Origin: Allobosea sp. AAP35
GTDB taxonomy: Bacteria > Pseudomonadota > Alphaproteobacteria > Rhizobiales > Beijerinckiaceae
Direction of reading: 5' to 3'
DNA length: 48,435 nucleotides
Assembly (NCBI RefSeq): GCF_001295925.1
Contig: NZ_LJHQ01000044.1
Location: 1-48,435 of the forward strand
The position numbers were made by a program, and so were the translations under genes. How positions within the stretch are numbered: the first letter of the stretch is position 1; every line of letters begins with the position of its first letter. Under the pieces are notes generated by a model. It searched no databases, was not told where the DNA came from, and was given only the letters and a program-made list of their open reading frames with translations. This document shows positions 36,401 to 44,988 of this stretch, in pieces.

Positions 36401-36453
36401 CGTTCCGGACACAGCCGTCCGGGGCTTGCGCTTGTCTCTGGAAGGGGCCGTCG

Positions 36454-37611
36454 ATGGATGCCGCTGTTGCCGATGCCGGGGTTATGCCCCAGGCGACTGT
36501 ACTCAAGACTCCGCTCCATGCCCGCCATGTCGCGCTCGGCGCCCGCATGGTGCCCTTCGCCGGCTACGATATGCCGGTGCAGTATCCAACTGGCATTCTG
36601 ACCGAGCACAACTGGACGCGCGAAAAGGCCGGCCTCTTCGACGTCTCGCATATGGGCCAGTGCTTCCTGGTCGGCCCCGATCACGAGACGGTCGCCCGCG
36701 CTCTTGAAGCCCTGATTCCCGCCGACATCGTCAATCTCGCGCCGGGCAAGCAGCGCTATTCGCAGCTTCTGAACGAGGACGGCGGCATCCTCGACGATCT
36801 GATGGTGACGCGCTCCATCGATCCAGACGAGGACGGCGCGCTCTATCTCGTGGTCAACGCCGCCTGCAAGACGCAAGACTACGCTCATATCGAGGCGCGG
36901 CTCCCGGCCAATGTCAGGCTGGTCAAGGCCGAGCACCGCGGCCTGATCGCGCTGCAGGGGCCTGCCGCAGAAGCGGCGCTGGCATCGATCGCGCCCGAAG
37001 CCCGCGAGATGGGCTTCATGACCTCGCGCACGATGAAGGTCGCCGGCATCAAGGCCAATGTCAGCCGCTCGGGCTATACCGGCGAGGACGGCTACGAGAT
37101 CTCCGCCGCCGCCGGCAAGATCGGCGAGATCTGGGACACGCTGCTGCTCGACGCGACCGTCAAGCCGATCGGGCTCGGCGCGCGCGATTCGCTGCGGCTC
37201 GAAGCGGGCTTGTGCCTCTACGGCAACGACATCGACACCACCACCTCTCCGGTCGAGGCCGCGCTGACCTGGTCGATCCAGAAGCGCCGCCGCGAGGAAG
37301 GCGGCTTCCCCGGCGCCGAGCGAATCCAGCGCGAATTTGCAGACGGCGTCGCGCGCGTCCGCGTCGGTCTGCTCCCCGAAGGCCGCGCCCCGGCGCGCGA
37401 GGGCGCCGAGATCGCGACCCCCGAGGGCGAGATCGTCGGAAAGGTCACCTCCGGCGGCTTTGGCCCAACCCTGAACGCGCCCTGCGCCATGGGCTATGTC
37501 GCCAAGGCCTATTCAGCGCCTGGCACGCAGCTCCATCTGATCGTGCGCGGCAAGCCGTTGCCGGCGGTCGTGGCAGCGATGCCCTTCGTTCCCAACGGCT
37601 ACAAGCGCTGA
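36454..37611 (+). CDS. gcvT: Aminomethyltransferase, glycine cleavage T protein
   Basis: Transfers the methylene group from lipoyl-bound aminomethyl to tetrahydrofolate, releasing ammonia. 385 residues. Family blocks: HVALGARMVPFAGYDMPVQYP near residue 25, GLFDVSHMGQ near 60, SRSGYTGEDGYEI near 203 and GLGARDSLRLEAGLCLYGNDID near 233, the folate-binding region. ATG at 36454 with GAAGGGG at 36441 is preferred; an ATG at residue 11 is possible. First gene after the glycine riboswitch; gcvH follows after 36 bases. Confidence 0.97.
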   Translation: MDAAVADAGVMPQATVLKTPLHARHVALGARMVPFAGYDMPVQYPTGILTEHNWTREKAGLFDVSHMGQCFLVGPDHETVARALEALIPADIVNLAPGKQRYSQLLNEDGGILDDLMVTRSIDPDEDGALYLVVNAACKTQDYAHIEARLPANVRLVKAEHRGLIALQGPAAEAALASIAPEAREMGFMTSRTMKVAGIKANVSRSGYTGEDGYEISAAAGKIGEIWDTLLLDATVKPIGLGARDSLRLEAGLCLYGNDIDTTTSPVEAALTWSIQKRRREEGGFPGAERIQREFADGVARVRVGLLPEGRAPAREGAEIATPEGEIVGKVTSGGFGPTLNAPCAMGYVAKAYSAPGTQLHLIVRGKPLPAVVAAMPFVPNGYKR

Positions 37612-37647
37612 ACCTCATCCCGTTTTCTGCTTCCGGAGACTGAACTC

Positions 37648-38022
37648 ATGTCCGAGACCCGCTACACCAAGGACCACGAATACATCCGCGTCGAGGGAGA
37701 CACCGGCACGGTCGGCATCACCGACTTCGCCCAGGGCCAGCTCGGCGACGTCGTCTTCGTCGAGCTGCCCAGCCTCGGAAAGACCGTCGCCAAGGGCGGC
37801 GAGGCGGCCGTGGTCGAGAGCGTCAAGGCTGCCTCGGAGGTCTATGCCCCCGTTTCAGGTGAGGTCGTCGAGGTCAACAGCGCGCTTGAAGCCGCGCCCG
37901 GTACGGTCAACGAGGACCCCTCCGGCAAGGGCTGGTTCCTCAAGCTCAAGCTCACCGACGTGGCCGAGCTCGAGGGCCTGATGGGCGAGGCCGAATACCA
38001 GAACTACCTCAAGACGCTGTGA
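37648..38022 (+). CDS. gcvH: Glycine cleavage H protein
   Basis: Lipoyl carrier shuttling the aminomethyl group between P, T and L proteins. 124 residues, the standard size. Lipoylated lysine is K60 in [20 protein letters not shown]. The C-terminus [14 protein letters not shown] matches the family. Shine-Dalgarno CCGGAGA lies before the ATG. A family A palindromic repeat separates it from gcvPA, the only large gap in the operon. Confidence 0.98.
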   Translation: MSETRYTKDHEYIRVEGDTGTVGITDFAQGQLGDVVFVELPSLGKTVAKGGEAAVVESVKAASEVYAPVSGEVVEVNSALEAAPGTVNEDPSGKGWFLKLKLTDVAELEGLMGEAEYQNYLKTL

Positions 38023-38032
38023 GCAACAGCGG

Positions 38033-38138
38033 CGTCATCCTAGACAAGCGGCGAAGCCGCGCAGCTCCGGGATCCATCATAGAGCACCGTCGAGTCCTGT
38101 GATGGATCCCGGACGACCTTCGGTCGCCCAGGATGACG
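38033..38138. repeat. Dispersed palindromic repeat, long form A, inside gcv locus
   Basis: Outer arms CGTCATCC (38033-38040) and GGATGACG (38131-38138); inner arms CCGGGATCCATCA (38067-38079) and TGATGGATCCCGG (38100-38112), plus small GCGGC/GCCGC and GACC/GGTC stems. Same architecture as the copy at 20176-20295. It lies between gcvH and gcvPA. Confidence 0.82.
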
Positions 38139-38187
38139 TCGTGGTCTGGCCGGCCTCATCGCCCATTGAACGATACGGACATTCCCC

Positions 38188-39528
38188 ATGCGCTATCTCC
38201 CCCTGACCGACACCGACCGCGAGGACATGCTGGCGCGCATCGGCGTGGCCGATGTCGACGCCCTGTTCTCCGATGTGCCAGCCGACAAGCTCCTGACGGC
38301 GCCGGTCGATCTGCCCCGCGCCAAGGGCGAGCTCGAGGTCGAGCGCATCATGGCGAAGATGGCGGCGCGCAACGTCGCGGCCTCCTCCGTGCCGTTCTTC
38401 GTCGGGGCCGGCGCCTACAAGCACCATGTCCCGGCCACGGTGGACCATCTGATCCAGCGCTCCGAGTTCCTGACCAGCTACACGCCCTACCAGCCCGAGA
38501 TCGCGCAAGGGACCCTGCAATATCTCTTCGAGTTCCAGACGCAGGTCGCGGCGCTGACCGGCATGGATGTCGCCAACGCCTCGATGTATGACGGCTCGAC
38601 CGGCACCGGTGAGGCCGTGCTGATGGCGCACCGCGTCACAAGGCGCAAAAAGGCCGTGCTCTCGGGCGGCCTTCACCCGCATTATGCCGATGTGGTGCGC
38701 ACGCTGTCGGAAATGGCGAGCGACACGGTCGTCTCGCTGCCGCCGGACGTCACCGCAGGCGAGGACATCCTCGCCCGGATCGACGACGAGACCTCCTGCG
38801 TCGTCGTCCAGAACCCCGATGTCTTCGGCAATCTGCGCGACCTCAGGCCGATCGCTGCCAAGGCCCATGCCCATGGCGCGCTGCTGATCGCGGTCTTCAC
38901 CGAGGTGGTCTCGCTGGGCGCCATCGAGCCGCCGGGCGCGCAGGATGCCGACATCGTCGTCGGCGAAGGCCAGTCGATCGGCAACGCCCTGAACTTTGGC
39001 GGGCCCTATGTCGGGCTCTTTGCCGCCAAGTCGAAATACATCCGCCAGATGCCGGGAAGGCTGTGCGGCGAGACGGTCGACGCCGCCGGCCAGCGCGGCT
39101 TCGTGCTGACGCTGTCCACCCGCGAGCAGCACATCCGCAGGGACAAGGCGACCTCCAACATCTGCACCAATTCCGGCCTCTGCTGCCTGGCCTTCACCAT
39201 CCATATGACGCTGCTTGGCCAGGCCGGGCTGGAGCGCCTCGCGCAGGTCAACCACGCCAATGCGGTGGCGCTCGCCGATGCGCTGGCGGGCGTGAAGGGC
39301 GTCACGGTGCTCAATGACAGCTTCTTCAACGAGTTCACCGTGAAGCTGCCCAGGCCCGCCGCCGAGATCGTCGAGGCGCTGGCCGAGAGAGGCATCCTCG
39401 CCGGCGTGCCGGTCTCGCGCCTGCTGCCGAGTGCAGGGCTCGACGATTTGCTCCTGGTCGCTTCGACCGAAGTCAACACGAACGAAGATCGAGCAGCCTT
39501 CTTGGCGGCGCTCGCGGAGGTGCTGTGA
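38188..39528 (+). CDS. gcvPA: Glycine dehydrogenase (decarboxylating) subunit 1
   Basis: Alpha-type half of a split P protein, pyridoxal-phosphate-dependent decarboxylase of the glycine cleavage system; needs GcvPB for the PLP lysine. 446 residues. Family blocks: [20 protein letters not shown] at the N-terminus, [20 protein letters not shown] near 73, [24 protein letters not shown] near 93 and [21 protein letters not shown] near 130. Start ATG at 38188. Its stop and the gcvPB start overlap (TGATG). Confidence 0.96.
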   Translation: MRYLPLTDTDREDMLARIGVADVDALFSDVPADKLLTAPVDLPRAKGELEVERIMAKMAARNVAASSVPFFVGAGAYKHHVPATVDHLIQRSEFLTSYTPYQPEIAQGTLQYLFEFQTQVAALTGMDVANASMYDGSTGTGEAVLMAHRVTRRKKAVLSGGLHPHYADVVRTLSEMASDTVVSLPPDVTAGEDILARIDDETSCVVVQNPDVFGNLRDLRPIAAKAHAHGALLIAVFTEVVSLGAIEPPGAQDADIVVGEGQSIGNALNFGGPYVGLFAAKSKYIRQMPGRLCGETVDAAGQRGFVLTLSTREQHIRRDKATSNICTNSGLCCLAFTIHMTLLGQAGLERLAQVNHANAVALADALAGVKGVTVLNDSFFNEFTVKLPRPAAEIVEALAERGILAGVPVSRLLPSAGLDDLLLVASTEVNTNEDRAAFLAALAEVL

Positions 39529-41102
39529 TGCTGAACCGTCAGGGACGTCCCACGCAAGGGTCGGTGTCCGCCCATGAGCCGCATGCCACCTTCACCGGCA
39601 ACCGCGCGCTGCAGCAGATCGAGCCGCTGATCTTCGAGATCGGCCATCCCGAGACCACCGGCGTCGACATCGACGCGCCGGCTCCGTTCAAGTCCCGCCT
39701 CGGCAGCCACGCGCGCAAGGGCGAGATCGGCCTGCCCGGTCTCTCCGAGCCCGAGGCGATGCGCCATTATGTGCGCCTGAGCCAGAAGAATTACGGCATC
39801 GACACGGGGCTGTTCCCGCTCGGCTCCTGCACGATGAAGCACAATGCCCGCCTCAACGAGAAGACGGCGCGCATGCCGGGCTTCTCCGACGTGCACCCGC
39901 TCCAGCCGGTTTCGACCGTGCCGGGCGCGCTCGAGGTCATGCTCGAACTCTCGCATTACCTGATGACGCTGACCGGCATGCCCGCCGTGGCGCTCTCGCC
40001 GAAGGCCGGCGCCCATGGCGAGGCCTGCGGCATGATGGCGATCAAGGCCGCCATCGCCGCCAAGGGCGAGGGCGCGACCCGCAATGTCGTGCTCGTCCCC
40101 GAATCGGCCCACGGCACCAACCCGGCGACCGCGGCCCTGATCGGCTTCTCGGTGCGCTCCGTTCCGGCTCGCGAGGACGGCACGGTCGCGGTCGAGGACG
40201 TCAAGGCGCTGCTCGGGCCCGATATCGCCGCCATCATGCTGACCAACCCCAATACCTGCGGCATTTTCGAGCCGCAGATCGTCGAGATCGCCGCCGCGAT
40301 GCACGAGGCCGGCGCCTATTTCTACTGCGACGGCGCCAATTTCAACGCCATCGTCGGCAAGGCCCGGCCGGGCGATCTCGGCGTCGATGCCATGCACATC
40401 AACCTGCACAAGACCTTCTCGACGCCCCATGGCGGCGGTGGCCCGGGCTCGGGCCCGGTCGTGCTGTCGGAAAGGCTCGCGCCCTTCGCGCCCGTGCCCT
40501 TCATCCATGTCGAGGGCGGCTCGGCCCGGCTCGTCGAAAACGCGGCCGACGCGCCCGCCGGCAACCAGCCCTTCGGCCGCATCACCGCCTTCCACGGCCA
40601 GATGGGAATGTATGTCCGCGCGCTGACCTACATGCTCAGCCATGGTTCGGACGGCATGAAGCAGGCCTCAGAAGATGCGGTTCTCAACGCAAACTACATC
40701 CGGGCCGGCCTGTCGGACCTGATGTCGCTGCCCTTCCCCGACCACCCTTCCATGCACGAGGCGCTGTTCGACGACGAGTGGCTGAAGGGCACCGGCGTCA
40801 CCACGCTCGATTTCGCCAAGGCGATGATCGACGAGGGCTATCATCCGATGACGGTGTATTTCCCGCTCGTCGTCCATGGCGCCATGCTGATCGAGCCGAC
40901 GGAGTCGGAATCCAAGGCCTCGCTCGACCTCTTCATCGCGACGCTGCGCGACCTCGCCATGGCAGCCAAGGGCAATGACAAGGCCCGCTTCACGGGCGCG
41001 CCCCACCACGCCCCGCTGCGCCGCCTCGACGAGACCCGCGCCGCCCGCCAGCCGGTGCTGAAATGGGTGCCGCCCGTGCCGCTGGCGGAGGCCGCAGAGT
41101 AG
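39528..41102 (+). CDS. gcvPB: Glycine dehydrogenase (decarboxylating) subunit 2
   Basis: Beta-type half of the split P protein, carrying the cofactor. 524 residues. The PLP Schiff-base lysine is K295 in HINLHKTFSTPHGGGGPGSGP, followed by the Gly-rich phosphate loop. Other blocks: LFPLGSCTMKHNARLNE near 97, ALSPKAGAHGEACGMMAI near 155 and CDGANFNAIVG near 267. ATG at 39528 has GGAGG seven bases upstream; a GTG one codon earlier is less likely. Ends 5 bases before the convergent vapC gene. Confidence 0.96.
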   Translation: MLNRQGRPTQGSVSAHEPHATFTGNRALQQIEPLIFEIGHPETTGVDIDAPAPFKSRLGSHARKGEIGLPGLSEPEAMRHYVRLSQKNYGIDTGLFPLGSCTMKHNARLNEKTARMPGFSDVHPLQPVSTVPGALEVMLELSHYLMTLTGMPAVALSPKAGAHGEACGMMAIKAAIAAKGEGATRNVVLVPESAHGTNPATAALIGFSVRSVPAREDGTVAVEDVKALLGPDIAAIMLTNPNTCGIFEPQIVEIAAAMHEAGAYFYCDGANFNAIVGKARPGDLGVDAMHINLHKTFSTPHGGGGPGSGPVVLSERLAPFAPVPFIHVEGGSARLVENAADAPAGNQPFGRITAFHGQMGMYVRALTYMLSHGSDGMKQASEDAVLNANYIRAGLSDLMSLPFPDHPSMHEALFDDEWLKGTGVTTLDFAKAMIDEGYHPMTVYFPLVVHGAMLIEPTESESKASLDLFIATLRDLAMAAKGNDKARFTGAPHHAPLRRLDETRAARQPVLKWVPPVPLAEAAE

Positions 41103-41107
41103 GGGCG

Positions 41108-41530
41108 TCAGGCGGCCTGCCAAGGATCGAACAGGGTCAGGTCGAGCCTGGCGAAGTCTCGCGTGTTTCGCGTGACGAGTGTCAGGCCGTGGGCAAGAGC
41201 AGTCGCGGCGAGGAGGCCGTCCATCGCCTGGATATTCGCGCCTCGGCGCTGCGATAGGGCCATGAGGTCGCCCCAAGCTCTGGCCACGGCCGGATCGACA
41301 TCAAGGACACGATCACCGAAGCGAGCAGGAAGATCATATGTCAGCCAGTTCTCGAGCATCTGCCGTCTGCGGCCGTGATCGAGACAGGCAACGCCATAGC
41401 GAACCTCGGCAAAGGAAATGACGCTGACATAGAGCTGATCTTCCCTGGCATCGACAAAGCGGGAAACCTCAGGTGCGGGGCCCGATTTGATCAGTTCGGA
41501 AATGACATTGGTGTCGAGGAGATAGCTCAC
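41108..41530 (-). CDS. VapC-type PIN domain ribonuclease toxin
   Basis: 140 residues. The four acidic PIN residues are D6 (LLDTNVISE), E42 (FAEVRYG), D104 (QAMDGLLAATA) and D125 (TRNTRDF), which bind Mg/Mn for RNA cleavage. Pattern is closest to FitB/VapC subgroup (TNVISE, NTRDF, FDPW tail). Such toxins cut initiator tRNA or other RNAs. The start ATG overlaps the antitoxin stop by four bases. It converges on gcvPB. Confidence 0.93.
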   Translation of the reverse strand: MSYLLDTNVISELIKSGPAPEVSRFVDAREDQLYVSVISFAEVRYGVACLDHGRRRQMLENWLTYDLPARFGDRVLDVDPAVARAWGDLMALSQRRGANIQAMDGLLAATALAHGLTLVTRNTRDFARLDLTLFDPWQAA

Positions 41531-41790
41531 AGGTCGATCTTGCGCGGAGGGTGGTCAAGTCTGACGAGATCGATGCCGCTGTCATGAAGCGGTGAATTCT
41601 GAAAAAATTCGGTGAGCGTCCCTTTGCGGGCTGTCTTCCGCTCCCATTCCTCGATCGAAACGAGGACAGCTGCCGGCCGCCCGTTACGGGTGACGGTCTG
41701 GGGACCTTCGCTTTCAGCTTTCTCGATCAGTTCGGAGAAGCGCGCCTTTGCCGAGGCGACGCTCCAGCTTTGCTTGGTGATCATGTTCAT
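41527..41790 (-). CDS. Phd/YefM family antitoxin
   Basis: 87 residues. N-terminus TKQSWSVASAKARFSELIEKAESEGPQTVTRNGRPAAVLVSIEEWER is the Phd/YefM fold, cited here as two parts: SVASAKARFSELI and NGRPAAVLVSIEEWER. It binds operator DNA and, through the C-terminal FFQNSPLHDSGIDL region, covers the PIN toxin. I take ATG 41788-41790; the frame is open upstream with another ATG at 41835, but that would put the operator inside the gene. Overlaps vapC by four bases. Confidence 0.9.
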   Translation of the reverse strand: MNMITKQSWSVASAKARFSELIEKAESEGPQTVTRNGRPAAVLVSIEEWERKTARKGTLTEFFQNSPLHDSGIDLVRLDHPPRKIDL

Positions 41791-41810
41791 GCGCAGCCCC
41801 GTGAGTAAAA

Positions 41811-41834
41811 TGACCATTGTGGTCACGATAGTCA
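41811..41834 (-). promoter_or_regulatory. Palindromic operator of the Phd/VapC module
   Basis: TGACCA-TTG-TGGTCA (41811-41825) is a perfect 6-3-6 inverted repeat, 21 bases upstream of the antitoxin ATG. A third half-site, TAGTCA, follows at 41829-41834 with the same three-base spacing (TGGTCA-CGA-TAGTCA). Likely binding site for the antitoxin-toxin complex. Confidence 0.65.
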
Positions 41835-41970
41835 TATAGGAGGCCGCCCGCAATCGGACGCCGCGAAACATTCCGATACGTAAATCTCCGTGCCGCCTTA
41901 AGGCTTCCTTGACCATATGCGAGGGATGCTTCGCGTCATGCGTCCGTGACGCAATGTGGGATCGACCGCG

Positions 41971-43209
41971 ATGGCCGTGCGTTTCGTCAAAGCCTCTGTT
42001 GCCGCCCTGGCCCTCTTGCTTGGGGCTGCGGGGGCGCGCGCCAATGAGCCGAGCTATGGCCCCAACACCTATGATCGCACCCTCGAGGCGCTGATCGCCC
42101 ATGAGGACATCGCCGGGCGCGGCGGCTGGCCGAAGGTGCCTTCCACGGTCACGCTGCTCAAGCCCGACATGCAGGGCCCTGATGTCGCGGCGCTGAAGCA
42201 GCGCCTCATGCTGAGCGGCGATCTGCCGCCCGAGACGCTGCCGGGCGATGTCTACGATGCCAATGTCGTCGCCGCCGTGAAGCGCTTCCAGATCCGTCAC
42301 GGCCTGTCCGATCTCGGCACGGTCGGACGCCTGACGCTCAAGGCGATCAACACCCCCGTGGAAACCAGGCTCAATCAGCTCACCGCCACGTTGGAGCGGC
42401 TAAAGGGCAACGGCTTCTCCTTCGCCGAGCGCTATGTCGTGGTCAACATCCCCGGCGCCAGCGTCGAGGCGGTCGAGAACGGCATCGTGCAGCGCCGCCA
42501 TCTGGCCATCGTCGGCCGGCCCGATCGGCCGTCCCCGGTGCTGCAGGCCAACATCACCTCGGTCAACCTCAATCCGACCTGGACGGTCCCGACCTCGATC
42601 GTCAAGGCCGATATCATCCCGCATATGCGCAAGGATCCTGGCTTCCTCGCCAAGTCGCATATGCGGCTGCTCGGCGCCGAGAACCGCGAGATCGATCCCG
42701 CCACGGTCAATTGGGCGACGCTGACATCACCCTATTTCACGGTCCGGCAGGACCCGGGCCCCGACAATGCGCTCGGGCAGATGAAGATCGACATGCCCAA
42801 CACGGAAGCGATCTACCTGCACGACACCCCCAAGAAATCGCTGTTTCGCAACGATGTCCGCTTCAACTCCTCGGGCTGCGCCCGCGTCGAGGGCGTGCGC
42901 GATCTCGGGGCCTGGCTGCTCGAGGGCACCGAATGGACCTTGCCGGCCCTCGAGGCGGAGATTGCCAAGGGCGAGCGCAAGAACATCTCGCTCAAGAAGT
43001 CTGTACCCGTCGCGTGGGTTTATCTGACCGGATGGCAGGGTGCCGACGGACTCGTCCAGTTTCGCGAGGACATCTACGGGCTCGACACACCGCAAGGGAT
43101 CGTCACATCGACCATTCCCGCGCGCAAACCCAGGCCGAAGCTGATCGGGACCGGAGAACCGGCCAAGCCGGCTGCGGCTCGCGGGCCGGCAAAGACAGCC
43201 GCCAACTGA
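41971..43209 (+). CDS. L,D-transpeptidase (YkuD) with peptidoglycan-binding domain
   Basis: 412 residues. Signal peptide (VAALALLLGAAGARA, cleaved near residue 24), an N-terminal segment, a peptidoglycan-binding domain (about 68-125, GPDVAALKQRLMLSGDLP) and a YkuD catalytic domain with H284 (IYLHDTPKKSLF) and catalytic C303 (NSSGCARV). It resembles the YcbB/LdtD class that makes 3-3 cross-links or attaches proteins to peptidoglycan. ATG at 41971 chosen because it starts the signal peptide; a GTG five codons earlier is possible. C-terminal tail is Ala/Pro/Lys-rich. Confidence 0.93.
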   Translation: MAVRFVKASVAALALLLGAAGARANEPSYGPNTYDRTLEALIAHEDIAGRGGWPKVPSTVTLLKPDMQGPDVAALKQRLMLSGDLPPETLPGDVYDANVVAAVKRFQIRHGLSDLGTVGRLTLKAINTPVETRLNQLTATLERLKGNGFSFAERYVVVNIPGASVEAVENGIVQRRHLAIVGRPDRPSPVLQANITSVNLNPTWTVPTSIVKADIIPHMRKDPGFLAKSHMRLLGAENREIDPATVNWATLTSPYFTVRQDPGPDNALGQMKIDMPNTEAIYLHDTPKKSLFRNDVRFNSSGCARVEGVRDLGAWLLEGTEWTLPALEAEIAKGERKNISLKKSVPVAWVYLTGWQGADGLVQFREDIYGLDTPQGIVTSTIPARKPRPKLIGTGEPAKPAAARGPAKTAAN

Positions 43210-43309
43210 AACGGCCGCTTGGGCAGCCGATCACCGATCCGGTCGGGGGGCCGCTCCGCCAATCATCTGGTTGCAGCGATCTGAATACGGCCGTTGACGT
43301 TCGGCCACG

Positions 43310-43339
43310 AAAAACGCCGCAGCCCGGAGGCCGCGGCGT
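43310..43339 (-). terminator. Rho-independent terminator of the atp operon
   Basis: On the minus strand ACGCCGC/GCGGCGT arms plus an inner GCC/GGC pair form a strong GC stem, followed by TTTTT at 43310-43314. It lies 62 bases after the atpF stop. On the plus strand it is downstream of the L,D-transpeptidase but lacks a T run there. Confidence 0.85.
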
Positions 43340-43401
43340 CGAGGTGAGAACGATTGAATGTCAGGACCGTGTGCGCTCTCGGGCCGCCGGCAGCGGGCGC
43401 C

Positions 43402-43878
43402 TCAGTTCAGCTTGGCCTTGACCTCGCTCAAGCCGGTGGCAAACAGCGCGTCGCCCGTCTGGCCGCCGACCTGGGCACGGATGATAATCTCGGCCGCCTT
43501 GGTGGCCGCCTCGGCGGCAGCCGCTCGGACCTCCGCTTCGGCCTGCACCTCGGCCTGGGCGATTTTCTCTTCGGCCGATTTGGTCCGGCGGGTGACGAAA
43601 TCGTTCAGCTTGGCCTCGGCCTCGGCCGCGAGACGCTTGGCCTCGTCATTGGCTGCGGCGATGATCGAGGCAGCTTCCGATTCCGCCGCCTTGCGCTTGG
43701 CCTCGTACTCCGCCAGCAGCTTTTCGGCTTCGATGCGCAGACGGCGCGCCTCGGCGAGTTCATGGGCGACCTTCTCGCCGCGCGCGTCGAGCGCAGCCAC
43801 GATCGCCTTCGGCACGCCGAAATAGGCCAGGATGCCGAGGAAGATGAAGAATGAGACGCCGACCCAGAAAGTATCCAT
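43402..43878 (-). CDS. atpF: ATP synthase F0 subunit b
   Basis: Peripheral stalk subunit, 158 residues. One N-terminal membrane helix (FWVGVSFFIFLGILAYF, residues 4-20) precedes a long Ala/Glu/Lys-rich coiled coil from about 30 to 140 that reaches F1. Alphaproteobacteria carry two unlike copies, b and b'; this is the b type, starting MDTFWVGVSFF. Last gene of the F0 operon; a palindromic repeat separates it from the b' gene. Confidence 0.96.
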   Translation of the reverse strand: MDTFWVGVSFFIFLGILAYFGVPKAIVAALDARGEKVAHELAEARRLRIEAEKLLAEYEAKRKAAESEAASIIAAANDEAKRLAAEAEAKLNDFVTRRTKSAEEKIAQAEVQAEAEVRAAAAEAATKAAEIIIRAQVGGQTGDALFATGLSEVKAKLN

Positions 43879-43894
43879 CTGTCTTCTCCTCAGA

Positions 43895-43984
43895 GCGTTT
43901 TCAAGCGAAGTGGATACCGGTTCGCGTCGAGAAAACGCATCGAAACAAAAAGCCGCAACGCATCACGATCCGCAGGGATCGTGA
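43895..43984. repeat. Rhizobial-type dispersed palindrome between atpF' and atpF
   Basis: GCGTTTTC (43895-43902) and GAAAACGC (43931-43938) flank AAGCGAAGTGGATACCGG, followed by a second perfect hairpin TCACGATCC-GCAG-GGATCGTGA (43963-43984). The AAGCGAAGTGGATACCGGTT core is a very common intergenic repeat of Hyphomicrobiales. It occupies most of the 112-base gap. Confidence 0.88.
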
Positions 43985-43990
43985 ACGCCA

Positions 43991-44596
43991 TCAGCTGCGC
44001 GCCAGAACCTGATCGACTGCCTCGGACGCCTCGGTGGCGCTCGGGGCCTGTCCTGTCAGCTTGGTGACGATCGCAACCGCGACGTCGCTGCCAAGACTGC
44101 GAACATTGGTCATGGCGCTGGCCTTGGTCGTGGCGATGGTCGCTTCGGCCTGGGCGAGCTTGGCTGCGAGTTCACCCTCGACCGTCAGACGGCGGGCGTC
44201 GGAAGCCTTGGCGCTGGTGTCGCGCGAAGCCTGGGCGATGCCCTGGGCATTCTTGCGCGCCTCGGCCAGGGCCGCCTCATAGGCGATGGCGGTCTCTTCC
44301 GCCTTGGCCTGCATCCGCGCGGCATTGTCGAGATCGCGCCCGATGGCCTGGGCACGTTCATCGAGGATCGCGCCCATGCGGGGCAGGGCGATCGTCGACA
44401 TCAGCCAATAGAGCGCGCCGAAGCTGATGGCGAGCCAGAACAGCTGGCCGGCGAAGGTGGCCACGTCGAAGGGGGGGAAGGCGGCTTTTTCGCCGCTCAG
44501 GGGCGGCGTCGCGGCACCGGCCGCGCTTGCCACCAGCACGAAGGCGGCAACGCCGGCCAGACCTTGCCTGACGAACCGTGAAGATCGAACCGGCAT
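43991..44596 (-). CDS. atpG: ATP synthase F0 subunit b'
   Basis: Second peripheral stalk subunit, 201 residues, named atpG or atpF2 in different genomes. It has a longer N-terminus than b, with an early hydrophobic stretch (LAGVAAFVLVASAAGAA) and then the membrane helix FAGQLFWLAISFGALYWLM at about 48-66, followed by PRMGAILDERAQAIGRDLDNA and a coiled coil. ATG at 44594-44596 with AAAGG upstream; the frame is open 22 codons further. Follows atpE by 90 bases. Confidence 0.94.
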   Translation of the reverse strand: MPVRSSRFVRQGLAGVAAFVLVASAAGAATPPLSGEKAAFPPFDVATFAGQLFWLAISFGALYWLMSTIALPRMGAILDERAQAIGRDLDNAARMQAKAEETAIAYEAALAEARKNAQGIAQASRDTSAKASDARRLTVEGELAAKLAQAEATIATTKASAMTNVRSLGSDVAVAIVTKLTGQAPSATEASEAVDQVLARS

Positions 44597-44686
44597 GGGC
44601 TGCCTTTCAGCGGAAGGAAATCGAAAGTCGCGCCCGGGCCCGAGATTGGGCTTCGGGCGCAACAGGAAGGCAGTGGTCGAAACGGA

Positions 44687-44914
44687 TCAGACCACGAAGA
44701 GCAGGATCAGCGCCACGACGAAGGCGAAGATGCCCAGGCCTTCGGCAAGCGCCGCGCCGATGAAGGCGCGCGGGAACTGGCCGTCGGCCGCCGAGGGGTT
44801 GCGCAGCGCGCCGGAGAGGAAGTTGCCGAAGATCGTGCCGACGGCGATGGCGGCGAGGCCCATGCCGAGGCAGGCGATACCTGCGGCGAGATACTTGGCA
44901 GCGACGGGATCCAT
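44687..44914 (-). CDS. atpE: ATP synthase F0 subunit c
   Basis: Rotor ring subunit, 75 residues, two membrane helices joined by the polar loop RNPSAADGQ. The proton-carrying residue is Glu58 (GAALAEGLGIFAFVVALILL). Helix 1 has the Gly/Ala packing motif AAGIACLGMGLAAIAVGTIFG, split here as AGIACLGMGLAAI and VGTIFG. Sequence is typical of alphaproteobacteria and mitochondria-like c subunits. Start ATG 44914. Confidence 0.97.
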   Translation of the reverse strand: MDPVAAKYLAAGIACLGMGLAAIAVGTIFGNFLSGALRNPSAADGQFPRAFIGAALAEGLGIFAFVVALILLFVV

Positions 44915-44988
44915 GAGTTTTCTCCAGGTGACAGGTTAACGGACGAGGGAGCGGAAAGGGTGAAGGTGGATGCTCGCGAAGGGCTGGT

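Noticed and set aside
39006..40643. Open frame of about 545 codons on the minus strand across gcvPA and gcvPB
   Set aside because: It is antisense to two clearly identified genes, its translation is rich in Arg, His and Gly with no family motif, and such frames are expected in GC-rich DNA.
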